From contig JAGHSG010000110.1 in the NCBI GenBank assembly GCA_018066005.1, positions 1 through 25,919 on the forward strand: a stretch of 25,919 nt of DNA, read 5' to 3'. The DNA comes from Bacteroidales bacterium (lineage in GTDB: Bacteria; Bacteroidota; Bacteroidia; Bacteroidales; Paludibacteraceae). The notes below the pieces were generated by a model that made no database searches, was not told the DNA's origin, and saw only the letters and a list, made by a program, of their open reading frames with translations. Positions 1 to 7,477 of the stretch are shown here, piece by piece; the first letter of the stretch is position 1; every line of letters begins with the position of its first letter. Both the position numbers and the translations under genes were made by a program.

Positions 1-36
1 TTCTGGGATAGTCCCCATTTCTTGATTTTACGAGTG

Positions 37-68
37 CAAAGTTACAATTTATTTTGGAAATATACAAT
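37..68 (-). promoter_or_regulatory. Bacteroidetes-type promoter firing out of the left edge
   Basis: On the minus strand the -7 box TAACTTTG lies at 44-37, and a 3/4 match to the -33 TTTG element (ATTG) at 68-65 is separated by 20 nt. This is the spacing seen at the other good promoters here. The gene it would serve is left of the window, so the assignment rests on the motif alone. Confidence 0.5.
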
Positions 69-136
69 ACTTTTTCGCAAAAAAAATGCTTTTTTTTTAT
101 TTTTTTCGCAAAAAAACACTTTTTCTCCCTAATTTG

Positions 137-168
137 GTTGGTTATGTGGCATTTTTTTTGTACTTTTG
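137..168 (+). promoter_or_regulatory. Promoter of the rhomboid protease gene
   Basis: The -7 box TACTTTTG is at 161-168. A GTTG element (3/4 of TTTG) is at 137-140, with a 20-nt spacer. The ATG of the rhomboid gene is only 9 nt beyond the box, so transcription should start at or almost at the start codon. Confidence 0.6.
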
Positions 169-176
169 CAGCCGTT

Positions 177-860
177 ATGAGAAATTTACCACCTATTACA
201 AAGCGCCTGTTGCTGATTAACCTGCTGGTATGGTTGTTTGATAGTTTGTTGCAGCAACGGGGAGTGTATTTAACCCAATTTTTAGGTTTATGGAGTGCCG
301 GCTCCGGCATGTTCCATTTTTGGCAGCCCTTCACCTATATGTTCATGCACGCCAATTTCGGGCATCTGTTCTGCAACATGTTTGCCGTACTTATGTTTGG
401 TCCGATGTTGGAGGAGAACTGGGGCAGAAATAAATACCTGCTCTATTACACCGTTTGCGGATTAGGAGCCGCAGCCGTACAAATGCTCACATGGTATCTG
501 ACGGGGCAGCAAGTAGGAGTAACTATCGGAGCTAGCGGAGCCGTATTCGGTATCCTGTTCGCCTTCGGATGGCTATTTCCCGACATACCTATGTTTATTC
601 TTTTCATCCCTATTCCCATACGCGCACGCACGTTCGTATTTATATATGCAGCCATCGAGTTATTAGCCGGATTAGCGGACTTCTCCTTTGATAACGTGGC
701 ACACTTTGCCCACCTGGGCGGAATGCTATTCGGATGGTTAGTAATCCTGATATGGCGCATACCCTGGAAAGACAAATTTCCTCGCATCCATAGAGACGAC
801 GAAGACGACAAAAGGGGAAAAGATTTTAGTGATTATCACTATCAGGAGCCCATTCGATAG
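177..860 (+). CDS. Rhomboid-family intramembrane serine protease
   Basis: A predicted polytopic inner-membrane protease of 227 residues. The rhomboid signatures are clear: an HANFGHLFCN segment at residues 59-67, the catalytic GASG motif with Ser120, and the partner histidine in AHLGG (His179). Several hydrophobic segments lie between residues 10 and 195, and the C-terminal tail is charged and cytosolic-looking (RDDEDDKRGK). The open frame extends upstream to 54, but that extension is a low-complexity Phe/Lys stretch overlapping the promoter, so I chose ATG 177, which begins MRNLPPITK as in relatives. The 3' end overlaps the converging exonuclease-like gene by 35 bp. Rhomboids cleave membrane proteins within the bilayer; the substrate here is unknown. 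Confidence 0.93.
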   Translation: MRNLPPITKRLLLINLLVWLFDSLLQQRGVYLTQFLGLWSAGSGMFHFWQPFTYMFMHANFGHLFCNMFAVLMFGPMLEENWGRNKYLLYYTVCGLGAAAVQMLTWYLTGQQVGVTIGASGAVFGILFAFGWLFPDIPMFILFIPIPIRARTFVFIYAAIELLAGLADFSFDNVAHFAHLGGMLFGWLVILIWRIPWKDKFPRIHRDDEDDKRGKDFSDYHYQEPIR

Positions 861-1701
861 AAGCAATTAACGGATAGTGGTCTGACCCGGGCACATTTTC
901 CACCAAACACCAATAAGGTTGCAATTTGCGCGAGCATAGGATATAATCGATGCGTGCGCCCAATTGACCGTGCATAAACGTTCGTCCCAAACGGGAACGA
1001 CTCGTCTCCAAGAAACAGTCACGCATACCAACTTGTAAACAATGGTACGTCAGCCCTATCGGTAAAGCATTAAAATCTCCCACAACAATCAACGGATAGG
1101 GAGACTGCCACATGGCTTTTTTGACCGCCCACGCTTGCCGCCAACGAATCTTACCGGCCGCTTCTATTTTATCTAACAACGTATCACGTTGCTCTTTGAG
1201 CGTAATACGGTTGGACTCCAAATAATTAACAATCAACCGAATGGTATCTTCGTTTACCACTATATCGCAACATGAGGATATATTGCCACGCGAAGCGTAA
1301 TGGATAGTTTGTTTATTTACCAACGGATATTTGGAAAAGACCACGTTACCATACTGACGTCGCGCATTGTAAATCTTAAAATCGTAGTACGTATAGGGGT
1401 ATTCTCCCATAGCTTGACGCAACTCGTCCAGCGTCAAATAATGTTTATCCTTATATACCTCCACCTCCTGCAAACACAACACGTCGGCTTGCACGCTCCG
1501 TAGATAGCGGATAACGGTATTCTTATCCGCCTTCTCAAAATTGCCCATACGTTGGGTGTTGTAGGTCAATACGGTCAGTTTTTGATAACCGTCGTGGGGC
1601 GATTCGGACAAGTCGCGCCATTGATGCGACACACAATGCCAACCCACCCACAGCAGGAACAGCACCACCAACCACACTATGACATGCAACACTTTCCTCA
1701 T
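826..1701 (-). CDS. Endonuclease/exonuclease/phosphatase-fold protein, membrane-anchored
   Basis: A 291-residue protein of the EEP (DNase I-like) superfamily. Residues 5-25 form an N-terminal hydrophobic anchor or uncleaved signal, so the catalytic part probably faces the periplasm. The family motifs are present in order: YNTQ near residue 47, LCLQEVE with the metal-binding Glu79, N159, VVGDFNALP with Asp209 and Asn211, and GSDHYPL with Asp274-His275. The family includes nucleases, phosphatases and phosphodiesterases, and sequence alone does not pick the substrate. The start codon overlaps the stop of porX (ATGA), so the two are translationally coupled. It is the last gene of the operon and its 3' end overlaps the rhomboid gene, with no terminator hairpin visible. 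Confidence 0.88.
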   Translation of the reverse strand: MRKVLHVIVWLVVLFLLWVGWHCVSHQWRDLSESPHDGYQKLTVLTYNTQRMGNFEKADKNTVIRYLRSVQADVLCLQEVEVYKDKHYLTLDELRQAMGEYPYTYYDFKIYNARRQYGNVVFSKYPLVNKQTIHYASRGNISSCCDIVVNEDTIRLIVNYLESNRITLKEQRDTLLDKIEAAGKIRWRQAWAVKKAMWQSPYPLIVVGDFNALPIGLTYHCLQVGMRDCFLETSRSRLGRTFMHGQLGARIDYILCSRKLQPYWCLVENVPGSDHYPLIASIEWAPDSDNH

Positions 1702-3233
1702 TTGGGTTCCATTGTTATCAACGGAATAAGCATCTCTTCCATGGAAATACCGCCATGCTGGAAGGTATCCCGATAGAATTGGGCATAATAATTAAAGTTG
1801 TTCGGATAAGCGAAGAAATCAACATCCGTACAGAACATATAACTGGACGACACATTGGGGCAAGGCAAGCCCACCTTCTCGGGATGTTGTATCTCAAAGA
1901 TGTTCTTATCTTGACAGTTAAGCGATTTACCCACCTTGTAACGCAAGTTCGTATTGGTATTTTTATCGCCTATTATCTGCACAGGGTTATTCACGCGAAT
2001 TGTTCCGTGATCGGTAGTGAGTACAATCTTATATCCCAAATCGGCTATTTTTCTGAACATCGCCAAGGTGGGGGAATGACGGAACCAACTCTGTGTCAAA
2101 CTGCGGTAAGCCGATTCGTCAGCCATCAACTCGCGCATCATCTTGCTATCCGTCCGCGAATGGGACAACATGTCTATAAAGTTGACAACAACCACATTGA
2201 GCGGAGAACGCAGTTGACGGAACTGTTTGGTTATTTTTTCGCAGAAATCACTCTCGTTGATTTTGTAGTACGAGAAGTCGTACCGTTTGCGGAAACGGTC
2301 TAACTGCGTTTGAATTAGGTCTTTCTCGTTCAGGTTCTTACCTTCTTCCTCTTCCTCCTCCACCCACAGGTCCGGCCACATCTCGCGAATCTGCGAGGGC
2401 ATCAGTCCCGAGAAAATGGCATTTCGTGCATACTGCGTAGCCGTAGGCAAAATGCTCAAATACATATTCTCGTCCGTCACCGTAAAGAACTCTGACAACA
2501 TAGGTTGAATCACTTTCCACTGGTCATAACGGAAATTATCTATCACCACAAAAAAGACTTTTTCGCCTTTGTCCAACATGGGGAAAAGAACTTTCTTGAA
2601 TAAATCCGGTGACATCATCGGGCGCTCACCTTGCGTAAACCAATCCTCGTAACGGCGAGTAATAAACTTGGTAAACGCTGCATTAGCCTGCTTACTCTGC
2701 TGATTCAGTATTTCCCGCATTGAACTGTCGGCATCGCTCAACTGCAAATCCCATTTGACCAACGTACGGTGAATAGCCATGAACTCCTGCAACGTGGCAG
2801 CGGTATCTATCATATAGGAAATGTCCGAGAACTCCTCCCGATACGTCCGATTGGTTTCCTGCTCCACAATCTCCTTGCGATGGATATGTTTTTTCAGGCA
2901 CATGAGTATCTGACTGGGGTTGACCGGCTTAATCAGATAATCTGCAATCTGCTGACCGATGGCCTGCTCCATAATCTGTTCCTCCTCGCTTTTGGTAATC
3001 ATCACGACAGGCAACTCCGGTCGGATGGACTTAATCTCCTGCAAGGTCTCTATACCGCTCAAACCCGGCATCTGTTCATCCAAAAAAACAATATCCGGCG
3101 TTTGCGAAGCGCAATAGTCAATAGCATCCTGACCATTGTTAACACTGATTACGTCATACCCTTTTTCACGCAGGAAAATCAAATAGGGTTTGAGTAACTC
3201 CATCTCGTCATCAGCCCAAAGTATTTGGCTCAT
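1698..3233 (-). CDS. porX: PorX-type response regulator with PglZ effector domain
   Basis: A 511-residue two-domain protein matching PorX, the T9SS regulator of Bacteroidetes, in architecture and length. Residues 1-115 are a receiver domain: acidic Asp8-Asp9, phosphoacceptor Asp52 in FLDEQMPG, Thr80 and Lys102. A helical linker leads to a PglZ/alkaline-phosphatase-like domain from about 220, with candidate metal ligands Asp232, Thr264/266, Asp354, His358, Asp408-His409 (TTDHG) and His493 (FQHGG). In Porphyromonas, PorX works with the sensor PorY and sigma factor SigP to drive T9SS genes, and its PglZ domain is a zinc-dependent phosphodiesterase on cyclic and linear oligonucleotides. All catalytic positions look intact. 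It overlaps the upstream pseudouridine synthase by 23 bp. An acidic Glu run lies at 292-297. Confidence 0.93.
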   Translation of the reverse strand: MSQILWADDEMELLKPYLIFLREKGYDVISVNNGQDAIDYCASQTPDIVFLDEQMPGLSGIETLQEIKSIRPELPVVMITKSEEEQIMEQAIGQQIADYLIKPVNPSQILMCLKKHIHRKEIVEQETNRTYREEFSDISYMIDTAATLQEFMAIHRTLVKWDLQLSDADSSMREILNQQSKQANAAFTKFITRRYEDWFTQGERPMMSPDLFKKVLFPMLDKGEKVFFVVIDNFRYDQWKVIQPMLSEFFTVTDENMYLSILPTATQYARNAIFSGLMPSQIREMWPDLWVEEEEEEGKNLNEKDLIQTQLDRFRKRYDFSYYKINESDFCEKITKQFRQLRSPLNVVVVNFIDMLSHSRTDSKMMRELMADESAYRSLTQSWFRHSPTLAMFRKIADLGYKIVLTTDHGTIRVNNPVQIIGDKNTNTNLRYKVGKSLNCQDKNIFEIQHPEKVGLPCPNVSSSYMFCTDVDFFAYPNNFNYYAQFYRDTFQHGGISMEEMLIPLITMEPK

Positions 3234-4224
3234 AATTCCTCCATTTCTCTATTAAATTAGACATATCTTCCGGCCACTCGCTGTCAAAGAACATACGTTC
3301 CCCGGTCGTGGGATGCGTGAAACCGAGCGTCTTGGCATGCAATACCTGACGCGGACACAACGCAAAGCAGTTCTGTATATATTGGCGGTATTTCTGGGTA
3401 GGCAGTCCTTTGAGTATCTCCATACCTCCGTATTTGTCATCGGCAAACAGGGGATGACCCAAGGTTTTCATGTGTACGCGTATCTGATGCGTGCGACCCG
3501 TCTCCAACCTGCACTCCACCAAGGTCACATACGGGAAACGCTCCAACACGCGCCAGTGGGTAACTGCCTCCTTGGCCTCGGGGCGTTCCTCTATGTCATA
3601 TACCTTATATAACGTGCGATCACGCGTATCGCGCGCGAGCGCGCCTGAAAAAGTTCCGCTATCTTCCTTGAAACTACCCCATACCAAGGCGTTATAAGTT
3701 CGCTCCGTCGTGTGCTCAAAGAACTGCAAAGCCAAAGCCGTCTTGGCTTCCGGCGTCTTGGCTATCAATAGCAAGCCACTCGTGTCTTTATCAATACGGT
3801 GAACCAAACCTATATTAGGGTCGTTGATATCCAACGAGTCCTTGAAATACCACGCCAAGGCATTCAGCAGGGTATGTTCGTAATTACCGTGACCGGGGTG
3901 AACCACTAATCCGGCGGGTTTATTCACCACCAATAAATCGGCATCCTCATACACAATAGTTAAAGGTATATTCTCCGGCTGAATGGTAAAATCATGCGGC
4001 TCATGGTCCAAGAGCACCTGAATAACATCATTCGGTTTGACTTTGTAATTATTAGCAACCGGCTTGCCGTTTACCCATATATGTCCGGCATCGGCAGCCG
4101 TCTGAATACGGTTGCGGGACGTACCGGCCATATGGACCGATAAATACCGGTCTATACGCAGAGGCTCCTGACCCTTGTCCACCTCCAAACGTAAACGCTC
4201 AAATAACTCTTCGTCCTCAATCAT
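3211..4224 (-). CDS. rluD: RluA/RluD-family rRNA pseudouridine synthase
   Basis: A 337-residue cytosolic enzyme that isomerises uridines to pseudouridine, most likely in 23S rRNA. An S4 RNA-binding domain (about residues 20-75) contains RIDRYLSVHMAGTSRNRIQ. The catalytic domain carries VVNKPAGLVVHPG and the diagnostic HRIDKDTSGLLL, with the nucleophile Asp145. RTHQIRVHM is also present. I chose ATG 4224; the frame is open to a TTG at 4251, but those nine codons are entirely the interspersed 33-bp repeat. It follows the PASTA gene by 29 bp and overlaps porX at its 3' end, so it sits mid-operon. Assignment to RluD rather than RluA/RluC is by overall resemblance only. Confidence 0.92.
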   Translation of the reverse strand: MIEDEELFERLRLEVDKGQEPLRIDRYLSVHMAGTSRNRIQTAADAGHIWVNGKPVANNYKVKPNDVIQVLLDHEPHDFTIQPENIPLTIVYEDADLLVVNKPAGLVVHPGHGNYEHTLLNALAWYFKDSLDINDPNIGLVHRIDKDTSGLLLIAKTPEAKTALALQFFEHTTERTYNALVWGSFKEDSGTFSGALARDTRDRTLYKVYDIEERPEAKEAVTHWRVLERFPYVTLVECRLETGRTHQIRVHMKTLGHPLFADDKYGGMEILKGLPTQKYRQYIQNCFALCPRQVLHAKTLGFTHPTTGERMFFDSEWPEDMSNLIEKWRNYEPNTLG

Positions 4225-4252
4225 CGTGCATTGTGCATTGTCAATCGTCAAT
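4222..4252 (-). repeat. Interspersed repeat R33, copy 1
   Basis: The minus strand reads ATTGACAATGCACAATGCAC inside a longer match to copies at 14224-14256 and 22268-22300 (28 of 31 positions match the 14224 copy). It fills the gap between the PASTA gene and the pseudouridine synthase gene and supplies the ATG start of the latter. Confidence 0.85.
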
Positions 4253-4253
4253 T

Positions 4254-5072
4254 CTAGAAGAATTCTTCTTCGTTCTCCACATTATTAGCCGTAACGGCTT
4301 TCGATTTATCCGTAGATAATTTGACACTTACCGAGCTGCCCTCCAACAACATGGTACCGGCTTGCGGTTCCTGCATAAATACAACATAATCCTCACGGTT
4401 ATCCTCGGTCGGCTCTACATCGTATTGGGTTTGTCCCATTGTCAGGTGTTGGACCAAAAGCATACTGCGGGCAGTTACGATGTTCAAACCGCTCAAATCC
4501 GGCACTTGCATCATCTCCGTACCTATACCCAGACCAACCACCAATGTGATGGAAGCCCCTTCCGTTATCTTATCCCCCGTCTCCAATGACTTATCGCCCA
4601 TACGCAAATCCAAAATCAAATCTCTATACTCCGACGGCTCATAAACAACAGAATCAATTTCCAAACCCAGTTGACGCAACATATTCTCGGCTTGACGGTA
4701 ACTGACATCGTGCAATTCGGGTAAGATAACCTGTCGCTTGGCAGTGGCATTCACTACCACATATATAACGCGCCCGTTCTTAACATGAGACTCTGCCGCA
4801 GGATTCTGCTCCACAATGGTACCTAATGGAACTTTGGTAGAAAAAGTGGAATCAATAACCTCCAATTTAAGTCCGGCTTCCGACAAGAGGAATTCTGCTT
4901 CGTTTTGATACAAACCGGTTATCTGTGGCACCTCTATTTCATGCCCGTGATCGGTGTATTTTTTCAAACTAATAACTACAACCGTTAAAATAACGATTAC
5001 AATCAATAACGCAATCAGCACATTTACGCCGATAAATTTCAATTTTTCCGTGTTTTTTCCTGTATTTTTCAT
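4254..5072 (-). CDS. PASTA-domain membrane protein
   Basis: A 272-residue single-pass protein. Residues 1-14 are polar and basic, about 15-37 form one strongly hydrophobic helix (VLIALLIVIVILTVVVISL), and the rest is outside the membrane. It consists of three PASTA repeats at about 45-110, 112-182 and 186-255, each starting with a VPxLxG-like segment. PASTA domains bind peptidoglycan or muropeptides, usually fused to Ser/Thr kinases or penicillin-binding proteins. Here there is no kinase or transpeptidase, as in the stand-alone PASTA proteins of Bacteroidetes. The C-terminus is acidic (NVENEEEFF). I preferred ATG 5072 to 5102 because the extra residues come from an A/T-rich leader. It is the first gene of the leftward operon. 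Confidence 0.85.
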   Translation of the reverse strand: MKNTGKNTEKLKFIGVNVLIALLIVIVILTVVVISLKKYTDHGHEIEVPQITGLYQNEAEFLLSEAGLKLEVIDSTFSTKVPLGTIVEQNPAAESHVKNGRVIYVVVNATAKRQVILPELHDVSYRQAENMLRQLGLEIDSVVYEPSEYRDLILDLRMGDKSLETGDKITEGASITLVVGLGIGTEMMQVPDLSGLNIVTARSMLLVQHLTMGQTQYDVEPTEDNREDYVVFMQEPQAGTMLLEGSSVSVKLSTDKSKAVTANNVENEEEFF

Positions 5073-5113
5073 AAAAAATCCATTTTTTTGCAAAAAAATC
5101 AATAAAAATCATG

Positions 5114-5145
5114 CAAAATTACAATTTTTTTTGGATATTTGCAAA
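5114..5145 (-). promoter_or_regulatory. Promoter of the PASTA/rluD/porX operon
   Basis: On the minus strand TTTG (5145-5142) and TAATTTTG (5121-5114) are separated by exactly 20 nt. Its -33 element lies inside the divergent lipoprotein promoter, so the two polymerase sites overlap. The ATG at 5072 leaves a short leader. Confidence 0.75.
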
Positions 5146-5161
5146 ATATGTTGTAATTTTG
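5130..5161 (+). promoter_or_regulatory. Promoter of the small lipoprotein gene
   Basis: TTTG (5130-5133), a 20-nt spacer and TAATTTTG (5154-5161) match the Bacteroidetes consensus perfectly. It overlaps the promoter on the other strand. The leader to ATG 5251 is about 80 nt. A minus-strand TACCTTTG at 5182-5175 may be a second, weaker start for the leftward operon. Confidence 0.75.
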
Positions 5162-5250
5162 CGTCGTTTTTCGCGGCAAAGGTACAAATTTGTCTGTTTG
5201 CCCTCCGAGAACGAACAGTAATAACACATTAAAAAAACTAGTTTTAAGTT

Positions 5251-5457
5251 ATGAAAAAAATGATGTTTTTGGCCGCTATCGCTCTGTGCGCTATGAGCTG
5301 CGGTAACAAAGCTGCTAACGAAGAGGCTGCTGCTGAAGAGGCTGCTCCCGTAGAGGAAGTTGTTGTAGAAGAGGCTGCTGAAGAGGCTACTCTGGCTGAC
5401 ACTATCGTGGAAGTTGCTGAAGCTGCTGCTGAGGTTGTTGAACAAGTTGCTCAATAA
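5251..5457 (+). CDS. Small acidic Ala/Glu/Val-rich lipoprotein
   Basis: A 68-residue protein. Residues 1-18 form a signal peptide (MKKMMFLAAIALCAMSC) with a lipobox ending at Cys17, so the mature protein is a lipid-anchored peptide of about 52 residues. After CGNKA it is almost only Ala, Glu and Val with scattered Thr and Asp, strongly acidic and with heptad-like spacing that could form a single helix or coiled coil. I do not recognise a named family. It has a strong promoter, a long leader and its own terminator, so it is a monocistronic and probably well-expressed unit. By analogy with small abundant lipoproteins it could have a structural envelope role; this is inference. Confidence 0.85.
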   Translation: MKKMMFLAAIALCAMSCGNKAANEEAAAEEAAPVEEVVVEEAAEEATLADTIVEVAEAAAEVVEQVAQ

Positions 5458-5478
5458 TTAGTTGGCTTTAACAAACCC

Positions 5479-5507
5479 AAGGACTGCCGAATAAGCAGTC
5501 CTTTTTT
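5479..5507 (+). terminator. Rho-independent terminator of the lipoprotein gene
   Basis: A perfect 9-bp stem, AAGGACTGC with GCAGTCCTT, has a 7-nt loop and is followed by a T run. It starts 22 nt after the stop codon. Confidence 0.92.
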
Positions 5508-5545
5508 GTTTTTATTGCTAAATTAGACATTTTTTTGCGGAAAAA

Positions 5546-5577
5546 TTTGGTCATGTAAAAAAAAATATGTAACTTTG
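5546..5577 (+). promoter_or_regulatory. rpmH promoter
   Basis: TTTG (5546-5549), a 20-nt spacer and TAACTTTG (5570-5577) fit the consensus exactly. The leader to ATG 5647 is about 65 nt. Confidence 0.8.
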
Positions 5578-5646
5578 CAAACTTTTTCTGCTTAACGGCT
5601 ATAGCAGATGAGTTATTTATCGATAAATAATTAAATACACACGAAT

Positions 5647-5805
5647 ATGAAACGTACATTCCAACCTTCACAACGCAAGCGCCGTAATAAACACGGCTTC
5701 TTGGAGAGAATGGCTACCGCCAACGGTCGTCGTGTCTTGGCTGCCCGTCGTGCACACGGACGCAAAAAACTGACTGTTGCTGACGAAGGACGCCACAAAT
5801 TTTAA
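5647..5805 (+). CDS. rpmH: 50S ribosomal protein L34
   Basis: A 52-residue, very basic protein starting MKRTFQPSQRKRRNKHGFLE, the near-invariant L34 sequence, followed by RMATANGRRVLAARRAHGRKKLT. It is a structural component of the large ribosomal subunit. The C-terminal VADEGRHKF extension is typical of Bacteroidetes L34. It has its own promoter and a hairpin downstream. There is no rnpA, dnaA or yidC next to it, so this is not the origin-region arrangement known from many other bacteria. Confidence 0.98.
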   Translation: MKRTFQPSQRKRRNKHGFLERMATANGRRVLAARRAHGRKKLTVADEGRHKF

Positions 5806-5830
5806 TCTGCTCCGTTTAGACAGCAAATAA

Positions 5831-5860
5831 AAGGGAAAAGAGACACGTCTCCTTTCCCTT
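5831..5860 (+). terminator. Hairpin after rpmH
   Basis: AAGGGAAA...TTTCCCTT with an inner AGAC/GTCT pairing forms a long stem 25 nt after the stop codon. The T tract after it is weak (ATTTTGC), and that stretch resembles a shortened -7 box that might also start rbfA transcription. Confidence 0.7.
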
Positions 5861-5905
5861 ATTTTGCATAAATAGAACATCTAACTATTTCAACACCTAT
5901 AAACA

Positions 5906-6259
5906 ATGGAAAATACACGCCAACAAAAAATAGCCCGACTCATACAGAAAGATTTGAGTGATATTTTTCTTCGTTATGCCCGCACACTGCAAGGCACGCT
6001 CATTTCCGTCAGCGAAGTGCGCATATCACCCGATTTGAGTATTGCACACGTCTATCTGAGCATTTTCCCGCAGAACAAAGAAAGCGAGACGATGATACAG
6101 ATTGAGCAAGACAGCCATAAGATACGATTTGAAATGGGTAACTTGGAACGCCATCAGTTGCGCATCATACCCGCGTTGAACTTCCACCTGGACGAGACGC
6201 TGGATAAAATGGACGTATCGACCAACTGCTCAAACAATAACCTCTCCGCACATTTATGA
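5906..6259 (+). CDS. rbfA: Ribosome-binding factor A with altered C-terminus
   Basis: A 117-residue KH-fold-like 30S maturation factor that binds the 16S rRNA region around helix 1 and is released late in subunit assembly. METRQ-like start (MENTRQQKIARLIQKDLSDIF), VRISPDLSIAHVYLSIFP and HQLRIIPALNFHLDETLDKMD are typical. After residue 103 the expected end is lost: this frame reads VSTNCSNNNLSAHL, whereas a shifted frame from about 6217 reads IDQLLKQ and stops at 6238-6240, exactly the usual family ending. A one-base deletion near 6214-6216, or a base-call error, would explain this. In the present sequence the stop overlaps the permease start (ATGA). Function is probably kept because the core fold is intact. 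Confidence 0.93.
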   Translation: MENTRQQKIARLIQKDLSDIFLRYARTLQGTLISVSEVRISPDLSIAHVYLSIFPQNKESETMIQIEQDSHKIRFEMGNLERHQLRIIPALNFHLDETLDKMDVSTNCSNNNLSAHL

Positions 6260-7476
6260 CAATGCCCTTTCAAATAGCATGGCGGTATTTATGGGGACAT
6301 AAATCACATAATGCCATTAACATCGTTTCAGGCGTCAGCGCAGCCGCTGTCGCAGTTGTTACGGCCGCCATGATATGTGTCATGAGTGTGATGAACGGCT
6401 TCGGCACCGTCATTGAGAGTATGTTTTCCCAATTGGACCCCGACTTGCGTATCACGGCCGTACAGGGAAACCGCTTCTCCACCGATAACGACACCTTTGT
6501 TTCTTTACGCGCGCTCCCGTGCGTGCAAGTCATGGCAGAGACCATTGAAGAGACGGCACTCATTGAATACAATGACCAACAACTGCCCGCCACAATCAAA
6601 GGCGTCGATACCAACTACCAACAACTCACCAATATCGATTCCATCCTTATCGAAGGGCGTTTCTTACTGCAACGTCCGTCTTCTTTTTATGCCATTATGG
6701 GTGTCGGACTCAGCAACCGGCTGAACATAAGTGCCCAACAAACACCCTGCCTGCAATTATACGCCCCTAAACGCAATGCACGCGTCAACCTCATGCACCC
6801 CGAAGACAGTTTTAACCGCAACGGATGCTCCGTGGCAGGCGTCTTTGCCGTGGACCAAGTACAATATGATGACCACATCATACTGGTTCCCCTACCCTTG
6901 GCACAACGTCTGTTTGACTTTGCCGAACACGAAGTAACATCGGTTGAACTCAAAATAAACGGCTCCGTGCGCACGGCACAAAAGCAGATTAAGAAACTGC
7001 TCGGGGATGATTATAACGTGCTGAATCAATATGAGCAGCAGGAAGATTTCTTCCATATCTTACGGATTGAGAAATGGCTGACTTGGCTCTTACTGGTTTT
7101 TATTCTGCTCATCGCCTCTTTCAATATAATCGGCTCACTTACCATGCTTATCTTGGATAAACAGAAAGATATACAAATCCTGCATCATCTAGGAGCCGAC
7201 GAACCGCTTATCCGTCGCATCTTCCTATTAGAGGGATGGCTTATCTCCTCGGTCGGAGCGGTTAGCGGACTGCTGTTAGGCGTCATCGCCTGCCTGCTGC
7301 AAGAGCATTTAGGACTAATCAAACTGGGTGACGGCGCACAATATGTGCTGTCCGCCTATCCGGTACATGTAGAAATAACCGACCTTATCGTCGTCATTAT
7401 CATTGTTTTAGGACTTGGCTTTGCTGCCGCTTGGTATCCGGCGCGACATATCTCGGTTAACACACCAACGGAATGA
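6256..7476 (+). CDS. FtsX-like ABC transporter permease, LolC/LolE type
   Basis: A 406-residue inner-membrane protein with the four-helix MacB/FtsX layout. One helix near residues 22-46 follows the family start FQIAWRYLWGHKSHNAIN. A large periplasmic domain (about 47-265) follows, then three C-terminal helices with the FtsX-type stretch FNIIGSLTMLILDKQKDIQILHHLGA. LolC/E-type permeases extract lipoproteins from the inner membrane for delivery to the outer membrane, working with an ATPase (LolD) that is not in this window. Some relatives serve other exporters. It follows rbfA with a 4-base overlap, an order I associate with Bacteroidetes, and precedes xerD by one base. Confidence 0.88.
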   Translation: MTMPFQIAWRYLWGHKSHNAINIVSGVSAAAVAVVTAAMICVMSVMNGFGTVIESMFSQLDPDLRITAVQGNRFSTDNDTFVSLRALPCVQVMAETIEETALIEYNDQQLPATIKGVDTNYQQLTNIDSILIEGRFLLQRPSSFYAIMGVGLSNRLNISAQQTPCLQLYAPKRNARVNLMHPEDSFNRNGCSVAGVFAVDQVQYDDHIILVPLPLAQRLFDFAEHEVTSVELKINGSVRTAQKQIKKLLGDDYNVLNQYEQQEDFFHILRIEKWLTWLLLVFILLIASFNIIGSLTMLILDKQKDIQILHHLGADEPLIRRIFLLEGWLISSVGAVSGLLLGVIACLLQEHLGLIKLGDGAQYVLSAYPVHVEITDLIVVIIIVLGLGFAAAWYPARHISVNTPTE

Positions 7477-7477
7477 T

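Noticed and set aside
54..176. Extension of the rhomboid gene to 54
   Set aside because: It reads through the promoter and gives a low-complexity Phe/Lys run.
5181..5220. Translational riboswitch in the lipoprotein leader
   Set aside because: The leader is ~80 nt but shows no strong stem or known aptamer core.
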